Shown in pieces: positions 33,043-41,670 of a stretch of DNA of 64,000 bases. Numbering within the stretch: the first letter of the stretch is position 1; each line of letters starts with the position of its first letter. This DNA comes from Paenibacillus phoenicis (GTDB taxonomy: Bacteria; Bacillota; Bacilli; Paenibacillales; Paenibacillaceae). Location: contig NZ_JAYERP010000001.1 of assembly GCF_034718895.1 (NCBI RefSeq), positions 1,488,001 through 1,552,000 of the forward strand, given 5' to 3'. The translations under genes and the position numbers were made by a program. The notes under the pieces are model-generated. The model made no database searches and was not told the origin of the DNA. It saw only the letters and a program-made list of their open reading frames with translations.

Positions 33043-33882
33043 ATGAATCCGACATGGACTTGGGCTGACGTGGAAGCCCTTCAACAACGCGTAGAGCAGC
33101 ATGACGGGATTGCTTTGAAGTTAAATTGGGATACCTTGCACTCCCGTAAGGAAGAGAGTGCCGCAGATCTGGTAGAGTTCCGCGAAGGGCAACTGGTAGC
33201 CTTCTTGGGATTGTATCCGTTCGGAAGCACGTTGGAAGTCTGCGGCATGGTTCACCCGGATTACCGTAGACAAGGTATCTTCACTTCCCTGCTTAGACGC
33301 GGATTAAACACGGCTACTTTGGGTTCGTATCCGAAGATCCTATTGAATGCTCCTGGGAACTCAGACTCGGCCAAGCAATTCCTGGCCGCCTATCCTTGCC
33401 GTTTTGAATTCAGCGAATATCAGATGAAATACACCCCGGAAGCAACTGCGGTGAATGCCCCGTCAAGAACGGCACAGATCACGCTTCGCTCGGCTGAGGC
33501 AGCGGACCGACCGCTGCTCGCTCGCCTCGACCAGGAGGGGTTTAATCTCGCTGCGGAGGAAACCCGATTGTTCTACGAGAAGTTAACCGAGGAGGAGATC
33601 CGCCAGAACGAGCTGATCGTGCATGAGGGCGAGGCCGTCGGGAAAATTCGCGTTTCCCCCCGCGAACGGGAGGCTTGGATTTATGGATTTGTTGTTACTT
33701 CATCCCACAGGGGTCAAGGCATCGGCGGTACCGCCTTGCGGCAGGTCGTTGAACGTGAAAGAGCAAAGGGCTTCGACGTTTGGCTGGAAGTAGCACTGAA
33801 CAACCCCCAAGCCAAAAAGCTTTATGAACAGGCGGGGTTCCGGGTATGCCGATCCCAGGACTACTATGCTTATTTGCGCTGA
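33043..33882 (+). CDS. GNAT acetyltransferase with two GNAT domains
   Basis: The 279-residue protein has two tandem GNAT folds. The first (about 1-125) shows GMVHPDYRRQGIFTSLLRRG and the second (about 147-279) VTSSHRGQGIGGTALRQV with LEVALNNPQAKKLYEQAGF. Each carries the R/Q-x-x-G-x-G/A acetyl-CoA loop, though only the second looks fully typical. The acceptor is unknown. AAGGAAGTGAGG precedes the ATG. It stands alone and ends at a terminator. Confidence 0.88.
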   Translation: MNPTWTWADVEALQQRVEQHDGIALKLNWDTLHSRKEESAADLVEFREGQLVAFLGLYPFGSTLEVCGMVHPDYRRQGIFTSLLRRGLNTATLGSYPKILLNAPGNSDSAKQFLAAYPCRFEFSEYQMKYTPEATAVNAPSRTAQITLRSAEAADRPLLARLDQEGFNLAAEETRLFYEKLTEEEIRQNELIVHEGEAVGKIRVSPREREAWIYGFVVTSSHRGQGIGGTALRQVVERERAKGFDVWLEVALNNPQAKKLYEQAGFRVCRSQDYYAYLR

Positions 33883-33895
33883 TCTTGAAACGAAT

Positions 33896-33940
33896 AAGAC
33901 CGCAGGCTCCCCTTAAGAGCTTCTGCGGTCTTCGTTGCTT
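33896..33940 (+). terminator. Terminator after the GNAT gene
   Basis: AAGACCGCAG (33896-33905) pairs with CTGCGGTCTT (33923-33932), followed by CGTTGCTTT. The T tail is interrupted. Confidence 0.7.
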
Positions 33941-33948
33941 TAAGGCAT

Positions 33949-34271
33949 TCAAATGTCCGAACTGGGCATGTATTTGATGGACAAGCCGCCGGCCATGATT
34001 TTGTAAGCCCAAAGCTTCGTGGCGCGATAGGCATTGTTGTTTTCCTCAAACAGTTTTTGTTCATGCCCTTCGTTCACAAACGCCTGGACTACGCGGATCC
34101 CGCCGATGTTCTCCTCTACGCGGGAATTGAAATCAGCGAGCGCGGAAAACAAGCCGCGGTAGGTCTTGGTCATTTTTGCATTGAAATAAAGCGCTGCCAC
34201 CACGGCACAGCTGAAATCTAGAATAAACAAATGTTTATAAGGTCGGTAATATGAAAAAAACGACGTAACAT
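33949..34271 (-). pseudogene. Broken multidrug ABC exporter gene
   Basis: The frame opens SFFSYYRPYKHLFILDFSCA, the N-terminus of YknU/BmrA-like half transporters, then jumps to AKMTKTYRGLFSALADFNSR and VEENIGGIRVVQAFVNEGHE, text that normally lies about 130 residues later. Membrane segments 2-4 are therefore deleted. The ATPase half is absent after KIMAGGLSIKYM. The likely start ATG at 34271 (MLRRFF) is out of frame by one base at a run of seven A (plus 34254-34260). At least three lesions make it a pseudogene. Confidence 0.85.
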
Positions 34272-34474
34272 TTCCAAGACTCTCTCCTTGCCTCTCCAAA
34301 ACTTGGCGTTTTAATGAAAGACTACCACAGTCGCGGAATTAATTGAAGATCGTTTTCACCAGGAAGGTAGCATGCCGATAGAAAAATAAGGTACAATAAC
34401 TACCGAATCTACAGAACTTAAGGACATGCCCAAACGGGCGGGCCGCATGAGGCGGCGGAAGGAAGGATCAACAC

Positions 34475-35338
34475 ATGTATGTAGCAAACGATTGGCAGGA
34501 TTATGAAGTAATGGACACCGGAAACGGGGAAAAGCTGGAGCGCTGGGGGGATATCATTTTGCGGCGCCCCGACCCGCAGATCATCTGGCCGATCGCCAAT
34601 GAGGATCGCCGCTGGCACGATGTGCACGGGCATTACCACCGCAGCTCCTCCGGCGGCGGACAGTGGGAGATGAAGAAGCAGATTCCCGACCGTTGGACGA
34701 TTTCCTATGACCGGCTGAAATTTTATATCCGCCCAACCAATTTCAAACATACCGGATTGTTTCCGGAGCAAGCCGCCAACTGGCGGTGGATGATGGACAA
34801 GATCGCCGGCGCGGGTCGGCCGATTCAGGTGCTGAACCTGTTTGCATATACCGGCGGCGCCACCGTAGCCGTAGCTTCGGCCGGCGCTTCGGTCGTTCAC
34901 GTCGATGCAGCGAAAGGGATGGTCCAATGGGCTAAGGAGAACCTGGCGCTGTCCGGTTTGGCCGACCGCCATGTACGCTTCATCACGGATGACGTGTTCA
35001 AATTCGTGCAGCGGGAGCAACGGCGCGGCAACCGTTATGACGCGATTATCATGGATCCTCCGTCCTACGGGCGTGGTCCGGGCGGTGAGATGTGGAAGCT
35101 GGAGACGAGCCTCTACCCGTTCGTGGAATCTTGCTTGTCGATTCTGTCGGACAAGCCGCTCTTCTTCCTCATCAACTCGTATACGACCGGCATTTCCCCT
35201 ACCGTACTGAACAACATTCTGACGATGACCGTCAAGAAGCGTTACGGAGGACGGATCTCGGCCGGCGAACTGGGACTGCCGATCACCCGCTCGGGGCTTC
35301 ACCTCCCTTGCGGCATTCTCGGACGCTGGGAGGAATAA
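34475..35338 (+). CDS. Class I SAM-dependent methyltransferase, RlmI/RlmK-like
   Basis: The 287-residue protein has the SAM-binding motif I VLNLFAYTGGATVAVASAGA, motif II VVHVDAAKGMVQWAKENLAL and the catalytic motif IV IIMDPPSYGRG. It resembles the catalytic half of RlmI-type rRNA cytosine methyltransferases but lacks the PUA domain. A nucleic-acid substrate (rRNA) is plausible and not proven. ATG with GGAAGGAAGG upstream. It is followed three bases later by an RNA pseudouridine synthase gene, consistent with a role in RNA modification. Confidence 0.87.
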   Translation: MYVANDWQDYEVMDTGNGEKLERWGDIILRRPDPQIIWPIANEDRRWHDVHGHYHRSSSGGGQWEMKKQIPDRWTISYDRLKFYIRPTNFKHTGLFPEQAANWRWMMDKIAGAGRPIQVLNLFAYTGGATVAVASAGASVVHVDAAKGMVQWAKENLALSGLADRHVRFITDDVFKFVQREQRRGNRYDAIIMDPPSYGRGPGGEMWKLETSLYPFVESCLSILSDKPLFFLINSYTTGISPTVLNNILTMTVKKRYGGRISAGELGLPITRSGLHLPCGILGRWEE

Positions 35339-35341
35339 TCA

Positions 35342-36112
35342 ATGGATTCCGAAGCTAAGCGGACCTCGGGGCAGCCGGCGATGGCAATCCTTTACGAAGA
35401 CAACCATCTGCTCGGTATCGAGAAGCCGGTGAACATCCCCACCCAGGAGGATGCCAGCGGGGACCCCGATCTGCTGAATTTGCTGAAGGCGGACATCAAG
35501 GAGCGGTATGGCAAGCCCGGCAACGTCTATCTCGGACTTGTCCATCGGCTGGACCGTCCGGTCGGGGGCGCCATGATTTTTGCCAAGACATCAAAAGCCG
35601 CTTCGCGGTTAGCGGAGATGGTGCGGAGCCGCCGGTTCAGCAAAACGTATGTCGCCGTCGTACACGGAACGCCGCCGCAGCGGCAAGGTCGTTTGACGGA
35701 TACGCTGCTTAAAGACGAACGCACCAATACGGTGTCTGTCGTTCCCGCGGGGACACCCGGCGGCAAAGAAGCCCGGCTTGATTACCGGGTGCTCGGCACC
35801 TCCGCATCGGAGCGGCTGAGCCTTGTGCAGGTGGAGCTGCACACCGGCCGGCCGCACCAGATCCGGGTGCAAATGAGCCAAATCGGCTGCCCCCTGTATG
35901 GCGATCAGAAATATGGCGCGGGGCGGAATAAACCAGGCCAACAAATCGCACTTTGGTCGCTGTACGTCGGTTTTCCGCACCCGGTGACCAAGGAGCCGAT
36001 CGATCTGGTCTCCCTCCCGCCGCGCGCGTATCCCTGGGATCGGTGGGAGGAAGGAACGTATACCCGCCTCGCAGCGCTGCTGCAGGCCGGGGGAAACGGA
36101 ATAGAAATGTAA
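35342..36112 (+). CDS. RluA family RNA pseudouridine synthase
   Basis: The 256-residue protein has the RluA catalytic motif GLVHRLDRPVGGAMIFAKTS with Asp71, then RFSKTYVAVVHG and LHTGRPHQIRVQMSQIGCPL. It lacks an S4 domain. It isomerises uridine in rRNA or tRNA; the target site is unknown. It is co-transcribed with the methyltransferase, three bases upstream, and ends at a strong terminator. Confidence 0.92.
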   Translation: MDSEAKRTSGQPAMAILYEDNHLLGIEKPVNIPTQEDASGDPDLLNLLKADIKERYGKPGNVYLGLVHRLDRPVGGAMIFAKTSKAASRLAEMVRSRRFSKTYVAVVHGTPPQRQGRLTDTLLKDERTNTVSVVPAGTPGGKEARLDYRVLGTSASERLSLVQVELHTGRPHQIRVQMSQIGCPLYGDQKYGAGRNKPGQQIALWSLYVGFPHPVTKEPIDLVSLPPRAYPWDRWEEGTYTRLAALLQAGGNGIEM

Positions 36113-36166
36113 AAAAGGCGGGACGTCCGGAGCTGATTATTCAGCTCCCTGACGTCCCGCCTATTC
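36112..36166. terminator. Strong bidirectional terminator
   Basis: AGGCGGGACGTC (36116-36127) pairs with GACGTCCCGCCT (36151-36162); an inner AGCTGATTATTCAGCT helix extends the stem. The minus-strand side has six T, the plus side only a weak tail. It lies between rluA-like and marR-like genes. Confidence 0.88.
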
Positions 36167-36191
36167 ATTGACTCCCTCGTAGGCAAGTTCC

Positions 36192-36602
36192 TTATTTCGT
36201 TCCGGAAATTTTGCCCAGCAGAAATACCAGCAGTTGTTGATTATGGGTGGAGATGCGATTCAACACGCCGCTTAAGTAAGTGTTGCGAACTTCGATGCCC
36301 CGCCGGACTTCGGATTGTCCTTTATCAGTAATCGACACCCATACGTTGCGGCGATCGTTCTCGTCCCGGTCACGGCGGATCAGTTCGCCCCGCTCCATTC
36401 GGTCAAGCAGCATCGTCACTGCAGCCGGCGTCGTGGAGAGAAACGGAATCAAATCGGACGGCTTCAGATTGCCCTGCTGCTCCAGCAGCTCCAGAACGGT
36501 CAACTGCGACGTCGTTAGCGTGGGAGCCAGCTCCTCCTCCATGTGGGCCTGATAATCCTTCACGATGAGATCAAGCAATCTGGCAAATTCAGCGGTATGC
36601 AA
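36192..36602 (-). CDS. MarR family transcriptional regulator
   Basis: The 136-residue winged-helix protein has the MarR recognition text LTVLELLEQQGNLKPSDLIP, FLSTTPAAVTMLLDRMERGE and the wing RRDRDENDRRNVWVSITDKG. The start is TTG after AAGGAGGG. It lies 120 bases downstream of ilvE on the same strand. An inverted repeat occurs in that gap. The ligand and targets are unknown. Confidence 0.88.
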   Translation of the reverse strand: MHTAEFARLLDLIVKDYQAHMEEELAPTLTTSQLTVLELLEQQGNLKPSDLIPFLSTTPAAVTMLLDRMERGELIRRDRDENDRRNVWVSITDKGQSEVRRGIEVRNTYLSGVLNRISTHNQQLLVFLLGKISGTK

Positions 36603-36633
36603 TCTTATCCCTCCTTGCCTTACATCACCACTT

Positions 36634-36690
36634 GGATAATTCGCTGCTTCCTTCGCAAATTCCTGCTGCCTTGAAGCAATTATCCGGTGG
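36634..36690. repeat. Interrupted inverted repeat upstream of the MarR gene
   Basis: GGATAATT-CGCT-GCTTC (36634-36650) and GAAGCAATTATCC (36673-36685) are inverted copies apart from a four-base insert. CACCACTT before and GGTGGTTT after extend the pairing. It could fold as a hairpin or be a regulator site; it has no T tail. Confidence 0.45.
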
Positions 36691-36722
36691 TTTGCGGCAG
36701 AGGGGGCACCGCACTGGTTGTT

Positions 36723-37790
36723 TTATCGGACAGGATACCGCCAGCCGAACGTATCCTCCCGTTCCCCGCGTTGGATTCCTGTCAGCGTGTCGTACAGTTT
36801 GGCCGACAATTCTCCGGTCTGGCCTCCGGCAATCTCCATGTCATGACCTTCCCACGTCATGCTGCCGATCGGGGAAATGACCGCCGCAGTTCCAGTGCCA
36901 AACGCTTCTTCAAGCCGACCTTCCTTATGAGCCTCAAACAGTTCTTCGATCGAGATCCGGCGTTCCTTGACGGGAACTCCCCACGCCCTAAGCAGCTGAA
37001 TGACTGAGTCCCGCGTGACGCCAGCCAGGATGCTGCCATTCAGTTCCGGTGTCACAACTTCCCCGCCAATTTTGAAGAACACATTCATGCTGCCCACTTC
37101 TTCGATATACCGTTTTTCGATGCCGTCAAGCCATAGCACCTGGGAGTAGCCAAGCGGTTTGACGTCCTCCTGCGCTTTGATCCCTGCGGCATAGTTCCCG
37201 GAGGTTTTCGCTTCGCCTGTACCGCCGCGAACCGCCCGGACGTACCGATCCTCCACGTAAATGCGCACCGGATGGATGCCTTCCGGATAATAAGCCCCAA
37301 CCGGCGACAAAATGACGATCAACCGATACTCCTCCGCAGCCCGCACGCCAAGCCCTGCTTCGGTAGCGATAATAAAGGGGCGGATATACAAGGAATTGCC
37401 TTCGCCTTCCGGCATCCACTCCTCCTCCAGGGCGAGCAGACGGCAGATGCCCTCCAGCACTTCCTGCGGATCAACTTGGGGAATCCCAATGCGTGCGCAC
37501 GAATGGTTCAAGCGGCGCAAATTCATATCGGGCCGGAACAATACCAGCTCTCCCTGCGGTGTCCGGTACGCCTTCATCCCCTCAAACACCTCTTGCCCGT
37601 AATGGAACACCATCGCCGATGGATCCAGCGAAATCGGTCCGTACGGCACGATTCGCGGATCGTGCCAGCCTTGATCTGCCGAATAATCCATAAGTAGCAT
37701 ATGATCGGTAAAATATTTGCCAAAGCCCAGCTGATCGGCAGCCGGCTTCGTTTTTTTAGCCGTAGTTAATGTGATGGACCAATTTCCCAT
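36723..37790 (-). CDS. ilvE: Branched-chain amino acid aminotransferase
   Basis: This fold-IV PLP enzyme makes Leu, Ile and Val from their 2-oxo acids. The 355 residues show [20 protein letters not shown], the PLP lysine Lys195 in [27 protein letters not shown], and [14 protein letters not shown]. Length fits the larger bacterial/eukaryotic-type class rather than E. coli IlvE. The ATG at 37790 follows AGAGGA; an upstream ATG at 37838 is less likely. Divergent from a LysR gene. Confidence 0.93.
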   Translation of the reverse strand: MGNWSITLTTAKKTKPAADQLGFGKYFTDHMLLMDYSADQGWHDPRIVPYGPISLDPSAMVFHYGQEVFEGMKAYRTPQGELVLFRPDMNLRRLNHSCARIGIPQVDPQEVLEGICRLLALEEEWMPEGEGNSLYIRPFIIATEAGLGVRAAEEYRLIVILSPVGAYYPEGIHPVRIYVEDRYVRAVRGGTGEAKTSGNYAAGIKAQEDVKPLGYSQVLWLDGIEKRYIEEVGSMNVFFKIGGEVVTPELNGSILAGVTRDSVIQLLRAWGVPVKERRISIEELFEAHKEGRLEEAFGTGTAAVISPIGSMTWEGHDMEIAGGQTGELSAKLYDTLTGIQRGEREDTFGWRYPVR

Positions 37791-37943
37791 GTTAAATTTC
37801 CTCTTTTCCCATATCGGATTAACGAACTGACGAAGCAATGAATTCTCTGTCTTTCACTATACCGATTCTTTCTTCATTGATCAATAATATCGTTTCAATT
37901 ATAATCATTGACAATATCTATGTATCGGGGAGAATCATCCGCT

Positions 37944-38855
37944 ATGGAGCATCGTCTATTGGAATATTTCATCGCAGTCGGCGAGGATTTGCATTTCACC
38001 AAAGCCGCGGAAAGACTGGGAATTACGCAGCCGACGCTCAGCCACCAAATTCGCTTGCTGGAGCAAGAGCTTGGGACGGCCCTCATTCAACGGATTGGCA
38101 AAAAAAACCATCTGACTCAAGCGGGTTCAATCCTGTTGGAGCACGCCCGCCGAGTGATCTATGAGGTGGAACAGGCTAAATTGGAAATTGGCCAGCTCAC
38201 CGGCGTCCAGCGCGGACAGCTCCGTATCGGCTGCTCCGGCAACCACCTGCTGGAAGATAAGCTGATCTCTTTCCATCGCCAGTACCCCGGGATCGAGCTG
38301 ACGGTACTTGAGCTTGCTACTGAGGAGACAAGAGCCGGACTGCTCGCCAACCAGCTGGATCTCGGCGTCGTGTTTCTGCCGCTCCAGGACGAGCACATCG
38401 TCAGCCGCCCACTGTTCGACGAGGCGCTGGTGCTGGTTGTCTCCAGCCAGCACGCGTATGCGGAGCTGCCGGAAGTGACGCTGGAGCAGGTCGCGCAGCT
38501 GCCGCTTGTGTTATTTCCGCCGAAGTTTTACGTTCGCCAGCTGCTTGATACAGCTTGCGCTGAACAGGGGATCGAGATCCGGCCGGTCATGGAGCTGTCG
38601 ACGATTGAATCGCAGGTACAGATGGTCATCCACCACGTTGGGGGAACGGTTCTCCCCGGCTCCTATGCCCGGACGTTGACCAGCACGAATCGCCGCAGCG
38701 GAATCACCTTCATCCCGTTGGCAGAGCCCGTACCGCACAAAAACGTCGGGTTGGTCTACCGAAGGAGCACGTTTATGGACCCTACGCTCCAAGCGTTTAT
38801 CCGTCATTTAACCGAGGAAGACACTCAAGCCCCCGTCTCAGCTCCTAAACGTTAA
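37944..38855 (+). CDS. LysR family transcriptional regulator
   Basis: The 303-residue protein has an N-terminal winged helix (FIAVGEDLHFTKAAERLGIT, PTLSHQIRLLEQELG) and a C-terminal periplasmic-binding-like effector domain (GQLRIGCSGNHLLED, LDLGVVFLPL). It is divergent from ilvE and may sense a branched-chain oxo acid, though such LysR regulators often target unlinked genes. The ATG at 37944 is chosen by family alignment; a longer frame from 37908 exists. Its last 18 bases overlap the convergent gene at 38838. Confidence 0.88.
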   Translation: MEHRLLEYFIAVGEDLHFTKAAERLGITQPTLSHQIRLLEQELGTALIQRIGKKNHLTQAGSILLEHARRVIYEVEQAKLEIGQLTGVQRGQLRIGCSGNHLLEDKLISFHRQYPGIELTVLELATEETRAGLLANQLDLGVVFLPLQDEHIVSRPLFDEALVLVVSSQHAYAELPEVTLEQVAQLPLVLFPPKFYVRQLLDTACAEQGIEIRPVMELSTIESQVQMVIHHVGGTVLPGSYARTLTSTNRRSGITFIPLAEPVPHKNVGLVYRRSTFMDPTLQAFIRHLTEEDTQAPVSAPKR

Positions 38856-39143
38856 TCCTTTCGATCGCAAAGCCTCTTTAAGCTTAGGTATGGAAGCTGG
38901 CCCCATGCCATGAAATCGCAGCACCTCTTGTTCACTCAGCTCAGCCAGCTTCTCCAAAGTCGTTACGCCATTCGCTTCCAAGGCCCGTCTAGCCGGTGCA
39001 GATAACCGCGTCAGAAAGTCCGCTGCCGGTTCACGCTCCTGTTCACAGATGGGACAAGTCGGACAATCACTGCTTTTGTAGTAGGTATGCCCCTTCGGGC
39101 AGGTCCTTTGCGTTTTTGCTTGTGCCGCCATCGTATATTCCAT
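38838..39143 (-). CDS. Small zinc-ribbon and helix-hairpin-helix protein
   Basis: The 101-residue protein has an N-terminal Cys/His cluster (TCPKGHTYYKSSDCPTCPIC, a zinc-ribbon pattern) and a C-terminal segment (LSAPARRALEANGVTTLEKL, then HGMGPASIPKLKEALRSKG) like the RNA polymerase alpha C-terminal domain. It may bind DNA; no function is known to me. Start at ATG 39143 or 39131. It follows the parE-parC terminator region and overlaps the lysR end on the opposite strand. Confidence 0.8.
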   Translation of the reverse strand: MEYTMAAQAKTQRTCPKGHTYYKSSDCPTCPICEQEREPAADFLTRLSAPARRALEANGVTTLEKLAELSEQEVLRFHGMGPASIPKLKEALRSKGLTFRS

Positions 39144-39170
39144 CCCTTCACCACGGATTGATGTAGATCC

Positions 39171-39212
39171 TAAAAAAAACTCCGGGAAAGTTTCAAGCCC
39201 TTCCCCGGAGAT
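39171..39212 (-). terminator. Terminator after parC
   Basis: On the minus strand CTCCGGGGAAG pairs with CTTTCCCGGAG and is followed by eight T. It lies directly after the parC stop. Confidence 0.9.
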
Positions 39213-39218
39213 TATCGC

Positions 39219-41657
39219 TTATTCTTTGACGAAGAGATCCACGATCTCGTCGTTTTTGTCCACGGACATCATCGCTTTCCCGATCGACTTCCGGTCCGCT
39301 ATCGGAGCATCCTCCGAGCTGAAGGTGTGCATCTGCCCTTCCTTCGTGACCGCCTGCAGCAGCACCGGCTCCTTGCAGTGAACGCCGCCGACCAAGCGGC
39401 TGCCGTTCGGTTTGACCCGCTTGCCTTCCTTAAATTCAAACGTCTGAACGCCTTTGCCGCCCCGGCTTTGAACCGGATAATCCAGCAGCAGGCTGCGCTT
39501 AGCGTAAGCCAAGTCGGACACGACGAGCACTTCGCCTTCCTCGCCTTCGACCCAGAGCGCGGAAACAACTTCGTCATCGTCCTTCAGGTTGATTCCGCGT
39601 ACCCCTGCCGATACCCGTCCCATCGGGTTCACTTCGTCTTCGGCGAACCGAATCGCCATCCCCTGCTTCGTTAGCAGCAGGATCTCTTGGTTGTTCCGGC
39701 TGACGGTGACACTCAGCACTTCATCGCCGTCGCCAACCTTGCAGGCAGCTACCGCGCCGGAGCGCTTCTTCTCGTATTCTTTCAGCTCCGTCCGCTTCAC
39801 CTGACCGTTCTTCGTCACGAAGACCAAACTGAGCTCCGGATTCTCATCGAAGCTTTTCACCGGAATGACGCTGACAATGCGATCTTCCTTGGCGAGCGGG
39901 ATCACGTTGACGATCGCCGTCCCGTTATCCTTCCATTTGAACTCTGGAATCTGGTGCACCGGCAAGAGGAAGTATTGGCCCCGCTGCGTAAAGATCAACA
40001 GGTTCTGCAGCGTATCTACCTCTAGCAGATACTTAATGTAGTCGCCTTCCTTGACCCCGGAGCCATCCCGCTCCCCGCCGGATCGAGTAAACGACAGCAT
40101 GCTGGTGCGCTTGATGTATCCCTCACGGGAAATCGTGACCAGCACATCCTCTTGGGCAACCAACACTTCGAGGTTGACCTTGAGCTCCTCGACCTCGTCC
40201 TGAATGTGCGAGCGGCGGTCGATCCCATATTTATCGCGGATCTCGATCAGCTCTTTCTTGATCAATGCGATCAGCTTCTTATCGCTTTCCAAGATGCCGC
40301 GCAACACGGTGATTTTCTTCTGGATGTCCTCCAGCTCTTTTTGCAGCGTCGTAATTTCCAGATTGGTCAAACGGTACAGCTGCAGGGTCAAAATCGCATC
40401 CGCCTGCCGTTCGGTAAACCCGAACATCCATTGCAGGTTGTTTTGCGCATCTTGACGGTTCTTGGAAGCTTTGATCGCCGCGATAACCTCATCCAAAATG
40501 TTAAGCGCCTTGACCAAGCCTTCCAATACGTGAGCACGGTCCTCCAACTTCTCCAGCTCATATTGCGTCCGGTAGGTCACAACCTCGCGCTGGTGGGCAA
40601 TGTAGGCTTCGAGCATCGCTTTGAGCCCCAGCTGACGCGGCGCCTTGTTGACGATCGCCACCATGTTGAAGTTGTAAGTGACTTGCAGGTCGGTTTTTTT
40701 CAGCAAATACGCCAAAATCCCCTGTGCATCCGCATCCTTCTTCAACTCGACGACGATGCGCAGTCCGTTCCGGCCGCTTTCGTCCCGCACTTCGGCGATG
40801 CCCTCCACTTTTTTCTCCAGACGGATGTTTTCCATCGCCGTAACCAAGCGCGACTTCACCACCTGATAAGGAATTTCGGTGATGACAATCTGCTGCTTAC
40901 CGCCGCGGAGCGTTTCGATTTCCGTTTTGGAGCGCAAATAAATCCGGCCTTTGCCGGTCTCATAAGCTTCCCGAATGCCTTCCTCGCCCATGATAATTCC
41001 GCCCGTCGGAAAATCCGGTCCCTTGACGAACAACCGAATTTCCTCCAGCGTCATTTCCGGCTTCTCCATCAAGGCGATGCAGGCATCGATCACCTCGCGC
41101 AGATTATGCGGCGGAATTTCCGTTGCAAACCCTGCGGAGATCCCGCTAGCCCCGTTGACCAGCAGGTTTGGGAACCGCGCCGGCAATACGACAGGTTCCT
41201 TCGCCGTGTTGTCGAAGTTGTCCTTGAACGGCACGGTCCGTTTCTCAATATCTCGCAATAGCTCCATCGCGATCGCCGACAGGCGCGCTTCGGTATACCG
41301 CATCGCCGCTGCCGGGTCATCGTCCTGCGAACCCCAGTTGCCGTGACCGTCGATGAGCGCATGGCCCATCTTCCATGGCTGCGCCATCCGCACCATCCCT
41401 TCGTAGATCGAAGAGTCCCCGTGCGGATGGTAGTTCCCCATGACGTCCCCAACCGTCTTCGCCGATTTACGGTACGGCTTGTCCGGCGTATTGCCGGAGT
41501 CGTACATTGCATACAAAATCCGGCGTTGGACCGGCTTCAACCCGTCGCGAATATCAGGGATCGCCCGGTCCTGAATAATATATTTGGAATACCGGCCAAA
41601 GCGGTCGCCTACAACCTCTTCCAAGAACGCCGGCAAAAAGTTTTCCAGCATGCTCAC
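39219..41657 (-). CDS. parC: DNA topoisomerase IV subunit A
   Basis: The 812-residue ParC/GyrA-type protein makes the DNA-gate break during decatenation. Catalytic Tyr121 lies in [15 protein letters not shown]. The quinolone region [17 protein letters not shown] keeps the wild-type Ser82 and Glu86. A coiled coil (about 420-500) and a C-terminal beta-pinwheel (about 500-805; [29 protein letters not shown] repeats) follow. It is short of a GyrA box, which separates it from gyrase A. GTG start after GAAGGTGA. It is 13 bases downstream of parE. Confidence 0.95.
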   Translation of the reverse strand: MSMLENFLPAFLEEVVGDRFGRYSKYIIQDRAIPDIRDGLKPVQRRILYAMYDSGNTPDKPYRKSAKTVGDVMGNYHPHGDSSIYEGMVRMAQPWKMGHALIDGHGNWGSQDDDPAAAMRYTEARLSAIAMELLRDIEKRTVPFKDNFDNTAKEPVVLPARFPNLLVNGASGISAGFATEIPPHNLREVIDACIALMEKPEMTLEEIRLFVKGPDFPTGGIIMGEEGIREAYETGKGRIYLRSKTEIETLRGGKQQIVITEIPYQVVKSRLVTAMENIRLEKKVEGIAEVRDESGRNGLRIVVELKKDADAQGILAYLLKKTDLQVTYNFNMVAIVNKAPRQLGLKAMLEAYIAHQREVVTYRTQYELEKLEDRAHVLEGLVKALNILDEVIAAIKASKNRQDAQNNLQWMFGFTERQADAILTLQLYRLTNLEITTLQKELEDIQKKITVLRGILESDKKLIALIKKELIEIRDKYGIDRRSHIQDEVEELKVNLEVLVAQEDVLVTISREGYIKRTSMLSFTRSGGERDGSGVKEGDYIKYLLEVDTLQNLLIFTQRGQYFLLPVHQIPEFKWKDNGTAIVNVIPLAKEDRIVSVIPVKSFDENPELSLVFVTKNGQVKRTELKEYEKKRSGAVAACKVGDGDEVLSVTVSRNNQEILLLTKQGMAIRFAEDEVNPMGRVSAGVRGINLKDDDEVVSALWVEGEEGEVLVVSDLAYAKRSLLLDYPVQSRGGKGVQTFEFKEGKRVKPNGSRLVGGVHCKEPVLLQAVTKEGQMHTFSSEDAPIADRKSIGKAMMSVDKNDEIVDLFVKE

Positions 41658-41670
41658 ATCAATTCACCTT

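Noticed and set aside
40152..41261. 369-codon open frame antisense to parC
   Set aside because: Composition is that of an antisense shadow (rich in His, Arg, Gln, Phe) and parC is certain on the other strand.
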